Made by a program: the position numbers and the translations under genes. Under the pieces are notes generated by a model. That model had not been told where the DNA came from, ran no database searches, and was given only the letters and a program-made list of their open reading frames with translations. A DNA stretch of 54,799 nt from Polymyxa betae (taxonomy: Eukaryota; Endomyxa; Phytomyxea; Plasmodiophorida; Plasmodiophoridae): positions 1 through 54,799 of the forward strand of contig RBZT01000770.1 in the NCBI GenBank assembly GCA_003693705.1, in the 5' to 3' direction. Of this stretch, positions 31,275-41,420 are shown in pieces (positions within the stretch are counted from its first letter, which is position 1; each line of letters opens with the position of its first letter).

Positions 31275-31505
31275 TTATACAAAGGCATCATCGGTGTACA
31301 TTATGAACGGAATCAGAATAATGCCAAACATGACAGCAATTAATTCCTGGGCTTGCAGGCTTCTAGCGACCACTCTAACTAGTATAAGGTATTCTGAATC
31401 CTGTAGGTTGGGATCGTCTGCGAGAGAATTATTCCGGCGTGTTGTTCTACATGACCATGAAAAACATTTATTTCGAAGAAAAGTCGAGAATTTTGTGCGA
31501 GCCAT
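31275..31505 (-). CDS. Small single-pass membrane protein, 52 aa
   Basis: Exons 31505-31451 and 31378-31275 join across a 72-nt GT...AG intron into 53 codons. The basic N-terminus (MARTKFSTFLRNK) leads into a hydrophobic segment (ELIAVMFGIILIPFIMY) and an acidic end. The size and shape recall small mitochondrial or ER membrane subunits, but I recognise no family. A long unspliced frame on the plus strand (31261-31800) overlaps this region and has less protein-like composition. Confidence 0.4.
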   Translation of the reverse strand: MARTKFSTFLRNKCFSWSCRTTRRNNSLADDPNLQDSEYLILVRVVARSLQAQELIAVMFGIILIPFIMYTDDAFV

Positions 31506-31705
31506 GCCCCATAGAAATGCACTTTGGTACGCCGAGTCTTTCGATTCATGTCTGGGCAAGAGCGTCAAGGGTCTCAGTCGGTGCTGGCCTCCGGAGTCCG
31601 TGACGGACACCTCACAAAATGCCCTCCCGCAAATAATCCGATTCGGAGCGCCGACTCTGCTACCAGACCGCCCAAGCTTTCGTCCCGGGTTTGCCGGACC
31701 CAGCC

Positions 31706-33324
31706 ATGATGATGATGGGTCATCATTACGTCGCCGATCGCTACGAGGACCTCGATCAATTGTCAGTCCAGATCGGGCTTGGCTGCACAACGTTTTCTGA
31801 TGGTCTGCTTAGCCGATTTCTCGACGAAGAGGAGCTCCTAGACGATCACGGCGAGTTCGAAGAAGTCATCCTCGATGAAGACGTCGAACTCGACGAGGTT
31901 CGCCATGGCTACATTCAGGAGGGACACGATTCTCTGGGCCTTCTGCCGACCTTCAATAACGATTACTACCACATGGATCCGCCATTCTTGCCGGACATGA
32001 CGCCGGGGCCAGCACCGCCCCAGCCGCATCTGTTCTTTGGGTCAGGGCCGGACCACGACCAGGTCCGCGAGCGTTCATAGAAACGGTCTCGATGAACCTA
32101 ATCGATTCTTATCTACAGGTCTTGGTCAATATGGGCCTAATGAGTCAGATCTATCAATGGATCGGCAGCCTTGAATGCTTTCTGGTCGATCACGGGCGAT
32201 TCTGTGAGGCGTATGAAGCAAACAAACAGCAGCTTGAGAACGGACCCGTCCCTGGAATCTGCTGCTTCACTTTGAGCTCAAATACGAACCTGGATCTGGA
32301 CCTGGAACAGGATGACGATGGTCGTGTGAAAATCTTCATCAAGAACTCCTACACGACTGGTCTAATTGGTAATTGCAATGAGACTATTTTCTCGATCTGC
32401 TTATGCTGACGCTTCAAACAGGCATCGTCCCCGACGTGTTCAGCGTCGTTCTTCTGCCATTGGTTCAATCACAACTGATTCAGATCTCGGGTAAGATTGA
32501 CACGCTCATCCATCCGGATTCGTGTCCGCCGCCGTTCAAGCTGATCATCAACGCCGATCTGAACGCCATCAACAACCGAGACGACCTCGAGGCTGTGAAT
32601 GTCCAAGCTTTGAAGCAACTCAGAAGGTACCACCAACAATTTTCTGCATAGTTTCCTCCTTTGAAATTCTTTCGTGCTCGAAGTTTCAGCTAATGATATT
32701 GTTTGTAGATGGCTAAAAAGGCCGAAAGGCGTTTTCATTTCCCCCGAATTACCAGCCCATATCAATTCAATCAGAAAAGCGTTGAACCGGCCCGAAAAGA
32801 AACGGCTCGCCGCTGCCGAAGATGCCATTCAGAGACAACAGTCGCAAGCCGACTTGACGCCAAAACAACCTAGACAGAGCAAATCGGTGCCGGCGCAGCC
32901 GAGAGCATCCGGTGGGAATGTCTGCAAATCCGATTTGGCACCGCAGTCGCGATCCAAAACGTCATCGACCATGGAGCTGCTAAATAACCGAAGAAGAATG
33001 AGGAATCGTCGAGAGCTGGAGCAATGCAAAGCTGCCGATGTACCGCGTCTGATCAAGACCATCAAGCACGAATCGAAATCGTGGAGCTCGACGGAGCGTA
33101 TTGAGACAATCGTGACCCAGTTTGTGGATTGCCGAGATCCATTGTCGTGTATCGGACGGTTGCTTGGTGCCACGATGGCGCTTTCAGTGCTGCCACAGAT
33201 GAGCGACCTGCTGAAAGAAGGATGGTCGGTGGTGATGTCGGGAGGCAAAGGCGGCCCCATTTTGGCGTCACCGCTCAGGTCAGCGCTGAAACAGTTGCTG
33301 GCTGATCTTCGTTGTCCATATTAG
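31706..33324 (+). CDS. Unrecognised 475-aa protein with acidic N-terminus
   Basis: Exons 31706-32062, 32119-32368, 32422-32626 and 32709-33324 (introns 56, 53 and 82 nt) encode 475 aa. The N-terminal 120 residues are Met, Asp, Glu and Pro rich. Residues about 120-290 are well structured (VLVNMGLMSQIYQWIGSLEC, VFSVVLLPLVQSQLIQISGK, FKLIINADLNAIN). A basic Gln, Pro and Ser-rich linker follows. A final helical block includes DPLSCIGRLLGATMALSVLP and ends ALKQLLADL. I do not recognise a family. The start could lie further upstream in an unseen exon. Coding status is well supported by length, splice borders and phase. Confidence 0.72.
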
Positions 33325-35600
33325 CTATAATATTGCTTTCCGTTCATTGTAATAAGCCATATTCACTCCAAAATTCAAGACGTTCGAGTTCATTCAGTTG
33401 TCAAATTGTTTGCATCCTCAACAAGAGAATTTTGGTCCCTATTTAACGAACAATCCTGTGTCTGGTTCCTACGTAGTCCATTATCTATATCCTGGCCGCA
33501 CGAACCCGAAAACAATCTAGCTCAGATGGTTAACTTTGTCGCGATTCGCCCCAGGACTATAGCTTTGACAGAATCGGCGTCTCCCTAAACTAAATCAGAC
33601 TGGATAGCAGAGGCTGCTGCTACAGCAGAAGAGATGACTGTTGTCGGGGGTCCCATAACCAGTGAATGGGCAGCTGTAACGTAGGCGACTGTGGCTAGGG
33701 TTTTCAGTTCGCTCTGCTGTCCGTCACAGGGCATATTCACTGTACCTCTGTTTGATCCCATCTCTGTTCTAGAACACATTGCTTTATCGATTGTGTGCTG
33801 CTGTCAGCGCCAGGTCGATTGACAGGCAACACCAGAGGTTCATACGACAAAACCAACAAGCGCCAAGCTCATCTCAGTCCATGCGCGTCGGTGTCAACGA
33901 GTTCTTCCGAGTGTTCAAGGGCGAGTCCTGACACGGCCTACTTAGGGTGTTCGTGATCAGAATTTCTTGAGAGATTTTTCGCTGCCGTTCAGGTTGGATG
34001 GTTCGAGTATCATCGTTCTTGGTCTATTCCCGCGTTTCCAGAGAATTCCGGCGACAAAATGATCAGTCGAATCGGCAATCGCTTGTTCCCGTGAGCCCAT
34101 CGAGCTTAGAGCAAGGGCTACAAGGTCATCGTATTATGCCTCTATCTCCTCCTTCGAAAATGCTGGAACAATCTTCAATTGAGCATTCTGCTGAATTGCA
34201 CTATTCAATTTGAAATTCCATGCCAGAAGTTTCCTTTGCGTGCTGTACAAAGTCGATTTACTACAAAGCCCTAACTGACATTGATTGAAATACATCATGA
34301 ACTATTCTATTTTTTTTATCAAGCAACGTATCACATAAATAGATAATCAGTGCAGCTAAAGCTTCCAAGCTTTCAGAACTTATCAATCTGAGTAGTCTGC
34401 TGATGATTGCCAGATTCCAAACTCGATTTTCTACTTCTCATGTATGCACCCGCTGTTTCTGTTAAGAGTAAATTTCGAGGAAACAAAGTGAATGAGCCAT
34501 TGGTCATCATGAATGGCGGTATCTAGTATCCTCGCAAGGCCGCTGGAGACCTTAAAGCTAGGTTACCTAATCTCATCGTTTCTCGGGAAGATCTGTTTGA
34601 CGAAATTTATATGTCCATGATGGACAACACTCACCAACAGTAACCCCATCTGTAAAGTCGCTAGTTGAGTTTTCGGTCAAACTCACTACTGTGTTATTGG
34701 CGTAATTGGTGCTGCATTGTTGTTAGAGGTTGACAGCCCACCGCCCGATGTTACCAACAAACTAGTTGAATCCAATCCAGGTGGACAGCTACAGACTGTT
34801 GACATTGGCGATGAATCCAATGACAAAGGGTCGAATTATGTATCTCAAGGATCTATTCTGCAAAAATCAAGCTGTGCCACCACCAGAAGACGTAGTCTGG
34901 TTGCTTGATTTTAGGTTGGCTAGCAACACCCGAGATGGTCCACAAAGAAGACGAGTTTTTATCAAAGACCGGAGAACTTGATCAAATGGGGATGGTCAGT
35001 ATTCAGAAGACGTTCATTGATGGCGGAAGATGACTAGAAGACGGCTCCTTTGACACAATAGCAGACACGCCTCATCAAACGGTTACGGAGAAGCCGAGGA
35101 GATCAGAAGATGGTCTCCTAACAAAAGTGGCAACCACCTCATGCAATTGTGTTGAGAGAAGCACAAGATGACGCCTGTGGCAGGCTGCCAGCCAACTTGG
35201 GTTTGGGTTGCCCGAAGTCAGGGACTCCGAACGAATACCGCGACGCCATTTGGTGTCTGTTGCCCAGTTCGCCTTGGACGTGGCAATCCCCATTCGACTC
35301 TTGACAAGTTCAGCTTTATCCACGCGCTTGACTTAGTGGGTTGACGATTGCTACAATCCCATTGTCAATCGCATGGCAAAAACAGCAAACCAGTTCTTTG
35401 CAAATTTAGAACTGGCATGGGCTTAGCGAGAAGAAGTGGCCGAGATAGGTTGTATCATGCGTTTTATGCATACTACTTGTCTGTTTCCCTTCAAACGCAG
35501 AAATCGGAGATAAGCATAAATATGCATTCTAGTCAAACTGTAATATTAGCTCGAACCTGCGAGCATGTTTCTATATATGGACACCGCAGCAAACTAATCG
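33325..35600. other. Gene-poor region with decayed-looking frames
   Basis: About 2.3 kb has no gene I can support. A stretch at 34470-34640 (+) reads like protein on both sides of an in-frame stop (EPLVIMNGG before it, AAGDLKARLPNLIVSREDLF after it), suggesting a pseudogene fragment of unknown origin. A 63-codon frame at 34717-34908 (+) is Asp, Asn and Ser rich. No repeats, RNA genes or terminal inverted repeats were recognised. Confidence 0.4.
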
Positions 35601-37269
35601 TCAGCCTGTTTTTAGTTTAGATCGCGTCTGATACCCTCGAACATGTTTCTGAATGACAATCGCAGCAGTTTCCCTTTGCTCCGATTTCATCAATTTTCTT
35701 GTTTGAAATCCTCGAACATGCTTCTGTATGGCAATCGCAGCTGCTTCCATTTCCTCCGATTCCATCTTCTTTCGCATCTGATGTCCTCGAACATGCTTCT
35801 GAATGGAAATCGCAGCTGATTCCCTTTGCTCCAATTGCATCTTCTTTCGCGTCTGATATCCTCGAACATGCTTCTGGATGGTTGTTGCAGCAGCATGGTG
35901 TCTTCCTCCAAGACTGGCTTGTTCTAATGATCCTGAACTGCGCTTATCTATAATTCTAAAGGAGAAAAAGCGTTGATGAGTTTGCTTCAACGCGAAAGCT
36001 GGCCAGCTTACAAGAGTTGCATTTCCTTGTTTTCATCGATCCTTTCCATTGTGTGCCTTCGCCAAGCTTTTTGAATTGTTGCTGCAGCTTCATCTTCTGC
36101 GCTTGAGCTAAGCTGCTTATTCCTTACATTCCGCTCTCTAGTAGTTCTCTGCCGACTTTGGCGTCCTCGTACTAGTTTTTGGATCTTTGTGGCTGCTTCA
36201 TGACGATTTTTATCAACTGCGCTATTGCGCTTCAAACGTCTCTTGAGCATCGCTCCTCGCCAATTTTTCTGAATCACGATTGCTGCAGCATCACGATCAT
36301 TTTCCTCCACAGACCTCATTAAAACACCGTCGCTGAAAGCGCTATCCATTTTGACGGCCTCGTCGCGGATTGCGTCTTGATACTTCTTTTCGTCATCGCA
36401 GCGTTTTCGCACCATTCGTCCGCGATAAACGCTTTGAATCTTAATGGCTGCTGCATCTCGATCAATCAACTGATTTTCATGATCCACCACAGCTCTCGTC
36501 AAAACGCTGTCGCTGGATGGTTTTTCCATTTTGACATCCTCGTCGAGCATGGCGTCTTGATACATCCTTTCGACTTCACATCGTTTTCGCTCCATCCGTC
36601 CTCGATAAACGCTTTGAATTTTAGTTGCTGCTGTATTCTCAATATGCTCGCTTTCTTGTGCAACAATACTAGCAGCAACAGGAATTTTTGTAAGCAATTG
36701 TATATCATGTAAACCATCACCTGAGTGGAACCGCAATGCGTCTCTCGTTCGAATATCGTTCGAATGAAATTGCAATACTTTTCTCGTGCGATCTGTTGAT
36801 TTCAACTTTCCATGAACATGAGTAGCTTTGCCCTTTGAGCCTGGCCTCATCTCTGTTTCGTGCCGTTTATCGGCAAGTTTTCTGAAACGCTCCTGAAGAT
36901 TATCTTTAGGTTCCAGACATTTAGGTATCGAGGTATCAAGACGATGAGGCACATGGGGAAGAGTCGGTCGTAGGCGTTGGTATCGCTTGACGTTTCGTTG
37001 AGCGCTCGATGGTAGCAGATGACGCGAGCTCCATCTCCTGCCGAACCTCGCCATTTCATTTGCAACGATATCGTAATGGCCATGCTGAGGCATATCTTCA
37101 GCAATTAAGCGGTATAATGCCGATCGCAGTCCATCAAGATACCCGATTGTTGTAAGGAAATCTAACAGTTCGTCAGAAATTGATTAAAGACATTCGTTTG
37201 TGAAACGCAACTGTAAGATTCGTCATCGAATTCGAATCCATCGATTTCATCTGCAACTACGTCCCTCAT
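35601..37269 (-). CDS. IQ-motif repeat protein (calmodulin-binding)
   Basis: Exons 37269-37212, 37161-36012 and 35955-35601 (introns 50 and 56 nt) encode 520 aa. A short helical N-terminal domain (FLTTIGYLDGLRSALYRLIA) is followed by a basic linker and then nine IQ motifs of the AAxxIQxxxRGxxxR type. IQ motifs 1 and 2 (IQSVYRGRM) sit in a roughly 62-aa duplicated unit. Motifs 6-9 (IQKHVRG) form a tight 75-bp tandem array near the C-terminus. IQ motifs bind calmodulin or myosin-like light chains, so the protein is likely a calcium-responsive scaffold; cilium or centrosome localisation is common for such proteins but not shown here. The first exon was deduced from splice borders. Confidence 0.85.
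35620..35900. repeat. 75-bp tandem repeat encoding IQ motifs
   Basis: Four copies of a 75-bp unit in the last exon of the IQ gene, each containing the plus-strand core CTCGAACATG(C/T)TTCTG. Differences between copies are mostly silent or conservative, which suggests recent expansion by unequal crossing over while the frame (25 codons) was kept. Confidence 0.85.
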
Positions 37270-37746
37270 TAATTATATAGCTTGCAGAAGAGGCACGCGA
37301 CTGCTGCAGGTTTCTATCGGCAACGGCAGCGGTTCCAGCTTGTTGTTTGAAATCCTCAAGTCCAAATGAAGGCATTTCCATTACCAACAACAATATGTTA
37401 ATAACGTTTGAGAGCAACATCTTGGATTTTGTAAAGAAGATTGGAGCAAAAAAAGCAGCTCCCCAGGACCATCATATTCCGGACGGCGTCTCTTTGTGTA
37501 ATGATTGAAACTGGTTAGATTACAAAATAAGTAATCGCTTCATATTTCGGGCCAGCAGCCCACGAATCTAGGCGATCCATCATTCTGAAAGCAGAATGCA
37601 AAGATAGACAGTTGGTACGGAATGTTTTATGAACCCTTATCATGATTGTAATGTAATGTTACACACTTATCGATCATTCACTAAAGGAGGCCGTTAGGCT
37701 ACCTAGGCTACAAGCTGCTCATCCAGTTTTGAATTTTGTCCCAGCC
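37270..37746. promoter_or_regulatory. Divergent promoter region, IQ protein / ACX4
   Basis: About 480 bp lies between divergent start codons. It has no open frame of note. A short AT-rich direct repeat (GTAATGTAATGTTACACAC, near 37650) is the only visible structure. Promoter function is inferred from position. Confidence 0.35.
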
Positions 37747-39403
37747 ATGCATCGTGTCGGTCAAATTGTTGCCCATACAACTGCCAGCGTCAAGGTTCCC
37801 GTGCCTAAATGTCATTCCGATTACTTCCAGTTTGATGAAATGCTCACTCCAGCTGAGAGGACGCTGCGCTATCAGGTTCATTCTATATAGCGGGAAGCTG
37901 GATTTTCCTTATATTTCAACAGATTCGTAAATTCGCAACTGAGAATGTTGCTCCAATTGCTGTTGATTATTGGGAGCGGGCTGAGTTCCCTTTCGAATTG
38001 ATAAAAAAAATGGCGCCGCTTGGTATCTGTGGATCGACTGTCAAAGGGTTTGGCTGCCCTGGCCTAAGCCATATGGCGAACGTTGCTATTCTGCTTGAAT
38101 TAGCTCGTATCGATACCTCGATTTCGACGTTCTTCCTAGTGCATAACTGTTTAGCGATCCAATCTATTGCCCTTTGTGGCAGCATCGAACAGAAGAGTTC
38201 CTACTTACCGGCAATGGCCAAGATGGAGAAGATTGGCTGTTTTGCCCTCAGCGAGCCTGATCGTGGATCCGATGCTAGCGATTTAGAAACAACGGCGACC
38301 CCCGTCGACGGAGGCGAGTTTTCTGTAAAGAGTTTGAAGAATGCTCATTCTGGATTCAGGCTGGATACTAAACGGCCAAAAGCGCTGGATTGGAAACTCG
38401 ACTTTTGCCGACGTTTTCGTCGTTTGGGCGAAGCAAACCCAAAGCAATACAATCCTTGGCTTCATTATGGACAAAGGCGCTCAAGGACTATCTGTCACGA
38501 AAATCGATAACAAGATCTCTCTTCGAATAGTTCAGAATGGTAATATTATATTCAACAACTGTTTTGTCTCAGAGAAGAACCGGATGCCAGGAGCTAAGGT
38601 ATCAGGATTATGAAAATGCCTATACCACTTATTGACTGAATGAAGGACTTCGCTAGTGGACCTGGGCAAGCTTTGACAGTTTCCAGAGTCATGGTGGCTT
38701 GGCAACCTGTTGGCATTGCAATGGGTATCTATGACAACTGCCTTGTTTATTTGAAGAACCGTCGTCAATTTGGAGCTCCCCTTGCTTCTTTCCAGCTTAA
38801 TCAAGTAGCTAGTGTCTCTGTAAAAGTTGCTTTTTTTTAAGTTGTTTAGGAAAAGCTTGCAAGAATGTTAGGGACAATTCAAAGCATGATGTATATGTCG
38901 CTGCGATTAAGTCAGCTTTATATCTCCGGCAAAATGACTCCTGGCCACGTTAGATGATTGCTTTGAAGTTTTCTCTTCAAAATTTGATTGCAACTCAGGC
39001 TGCCATCACGAAAGCGACGAATTCTCTTCGTGGAAGGGTATTCATGGAACTGTTAATTATTTTTTCGGTATTAACGATTGCTCTAGGAAGTTGCTGCATT
39101 GGGAAGAGAACTTCTTGGAGGGAACGGAATTGATGGTAACGAATAGTCAAAAAATATTTGATTTCACGATTGGTAATGAGAATTGTAGGATCATATCATG
39201 TCGCCCGTTTGTTTTGTGATATGGAATCGATTTACACTTATGAAGGTCAGTCAGGTATTATTCTCAGAGTCATTGCCTGATGTGAGGTTCAAGGCACATA
39301 TGATATCAACATGTTAGTTGCTGGTAGAGAGATCACTGGAATGGCTGCCATCAAATCCTCATACAAAGAACCCAAGTCTAAGAAAGCCGCTAATCATCAT
39401 TAA
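37747..39403 (+). CDS. ACX4: Acyl-CoA oxidase of the ACX4 / glutaryl-CoA dehydrogenase type
   Basis: Nine exons (37747-37875, 37923-38313, 38360-38598, 38646-38804, 38850-38948, 38999-39037, 39087-39135, 39189-39245, 39294-39403) encode 423 aa. Intron 2 (38314-38359) starts with GC and is needed to give [12 protein letters not shown]. Flavoenzyme signatures: [109 protein letters not shown] and [12 protein letters not shown], whose Glu is the expected catalytic base. This is strikingly close to the plant peroxisomal short-chain acyl-CoA oxidase ACX4, which starts beta-oxidation. The C-terminus (ANHH) is no PTS1, but RVGQIVAHT at residues 3-11 resembles a PTS2 peroxisome signal. Confidence 0.95.
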
Positions 39404-39810
39404 GAGTTTCATTGTCCCAATGCCGAATGGGCAAATAAAAACCACCAATGGCATACTTATAGTTTTTGAATTTAAAGAAAGTCAATTTGCGCTGACTTCT
39501 CTGTGCTCATTCGATTTTAACAATAGAAGCGAACTGCTACTGGAAAATTGCAACAAGCATCATTCTCTTCTGAAGGCTCTGTCATTTGTTTATGATGCCG
39601 ACTTTCAAACACTTTGAAAAATTTTGCAATAAACTCGGTACAGTATTCCAACCTCAACTCTTTTAAGACCTCACGAGACCAGGAGTTTGTAACGCAATCG
39701 GAGATTTTCGACCGACTTTGCGAGCAGAGACTTTGTGGGTGAACTTGGATCTCTCTGCTTGGCTCCAATATAGCTGAAATCTACCCTATCTAATTCCGAA
39801 TCGCCAAACG
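39404..39810. other. Intergenic, 3' flank of ACX4 and promoter of the PRELI gene
   Basis: An AATAAAA at about 39434 is a likely ACX4 polyadenylation signal. Short frames here have no protein-like character. Nothing else seen. Confidence 0.4.
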
Positions 39811-40864
39811 ATGGTCAAGTTGTTTGAGCACCAGCACACGTACAAGTTCGTGCTCATATCACTTCAGTTTCTATCATTTGGCTTAGCGAGATCTGTCTAG
39901 GCACCCATGGGCCACGGTCTCAAGCGCGTTTTGGAAGAAATATCCGAATCCAGCATATCCTCACGTCAAAGAAGTAGAACCTGATAACGCTGTGCCTTTT
40001 GTGCATAATTAAGAAAATTGCAGATTGATTGCTTTGAAAGGAGACTAGACACTCACACCGGTGATTTGATATCGCATCGCTTAATAACAGCAGATACCAA
40101 TTTCCCTTCGTTTCTACATTCGGTACGATCAATGTCTCGATGTGCTAATTTGCCTTCAATCTCGATGCAGATCGGTGCTCCGAAATCCGCTTTCGGACTG
40201 GAAGAATCGATCGTCAATGCGCGCGAGCAAAAGCTGGTCCTGAAATCGAGGAATCTAACGGGGTAAATTAGGTTGCTATTTAACCAATCGATCTATTCAG
40301 CGTCATCATTCAGATCAGACTTTTTAGTAGTCGAAGAAACTTGTACTTATCGTCCACATCCAGACAATCCAGACTGGACGTTATACACACAACAGGCTAC
40401 AATTACAGGTCAGAACCAATTCCTTTCTAAACACAACATGACTTATAGCTCTCTCAATCAGGAACCGCTCCTTTGTTTTCTTCAAAGTTTGAAAATCATG
40501 GATTGTCAAGGTTGCAACATCAAGCAAAACAGGTTCAGATCGTCACCACAGTTCGCTTGTTAGCTGAAGTGATTTGCAGGGACTAGACGTGATGGAGAAA
40601 ATCTGTCAAACGATTTCAAATGAAGCAGAATTACTCGCCTCTGAAGCCATGTCTGAATTCGAATCTCTGATTCACGACGTCGAGACTGGGTTTTCCCAGC
40701 TATTCTCCGAACCCGGCAAGGCTACAGCGTCGGCAAACAGCTCTTCGACAAAGCAAGCACCAGGCAAACAAGAAGCTTTCTGTCCAAGAGAACAAAACGC
40801 AGAGAAGCAGAAGCCAAACGAATGTCCCCATTCATGTCCACACGAACGGCCAGCGCCTCGATAG
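39811..40864 (+). CDS. PRELI/MSF1-domain mitochondrial lipid transfer protein
   Basis: Seven exons (39811-39845, 39901-39973, 40024-40122, 40171-40262, 40314-40408, 40462-40532, 40580-40864) encode 249 aa. PRELI/Ups proteins carry phosphatidic acid or phosphatidylserine across the mitochondrial intermembrane space. Family marks: HTYKHPWATVSSAFWKKYPN at the start, DLISHRLITAD, EESIVNAREQKLVLKSRNLT, VVEETCTYRPHPDNPDWTLY, QQATIT and a C-terminal amphipathic helix (GLDVMEKICQTI). The first six exons are tiny (35-99 nt), so the gene is easy to miss. After the domain comes an unusual Lys, Glu and Cys-rich tail. The subgroup (PRELID1 or PRELID3/Slowmo) is not resolved. Confidence 0.85.
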
Positions 40865-41420
40865 CCCATTCTCTTTGTTGTTTGTTTCTCTGCGCTGACG
40901 CTCCCTGTCTCAATGTAAAGCCCTTTCTTTCTGAACTTCTAATATTAAATGTTTGGACCAACCCTGGTTATTTGAAGGAATCTGCAATAGGGGCTTTATT
41001 AACAACAAAACCGGCGAATCGCATTACCAGTTCTTGGCTACTTTATATTGATAGCAAGCCAGAAGAAATATCTTATGTAGAATCCCGACATCGTGCAGTT
41101 TAACACCCCTGCGCTCCAATGGCGCTCATTCCAGGAAGACAGATTTACCCAATGTCTTCAACTATCAACTACTTATCCGATTAAGTTTAAGAAGCAGATC
41201 GACAACAACTTTCCGCCACTAAGGACCATAGTTCAAGTTTACCACAACGCATTCTCTTGAAGCTGATGGGTGGAACTATTAAGAAAAATTAGCTTGTGCT
41301 TTTGCCCTAATCAATCCATGCTCATTGATACAGCATACTTGCAGGCAGACGCGTGCCGCCGCCGCATGGAACCACAATAACTAAACCAGTTTCAAGGTTC
41401 CAAAACAGGTTGTGGCGGCG
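40865..41420. other. Intergenic region upstream of the P2X-like gene
   Basis: About 550 bp separates two same-strand genes. A 93-codon frame at 40822-41103 overlaps the PRELI 3' end and is Leu and Ser rich with no match. No promoter motif was recognised. Confidence 0.35.

Noticed and set aside
31261-31800. Long 179-codon plus-strand frame
   Set aside because: Its composition is not protein-like and its in-frame start is not an ATG followed by a recognisable domain; spliced genes on the minus strand (31275-31505) and plus strand (31706 onward) explain the region better.
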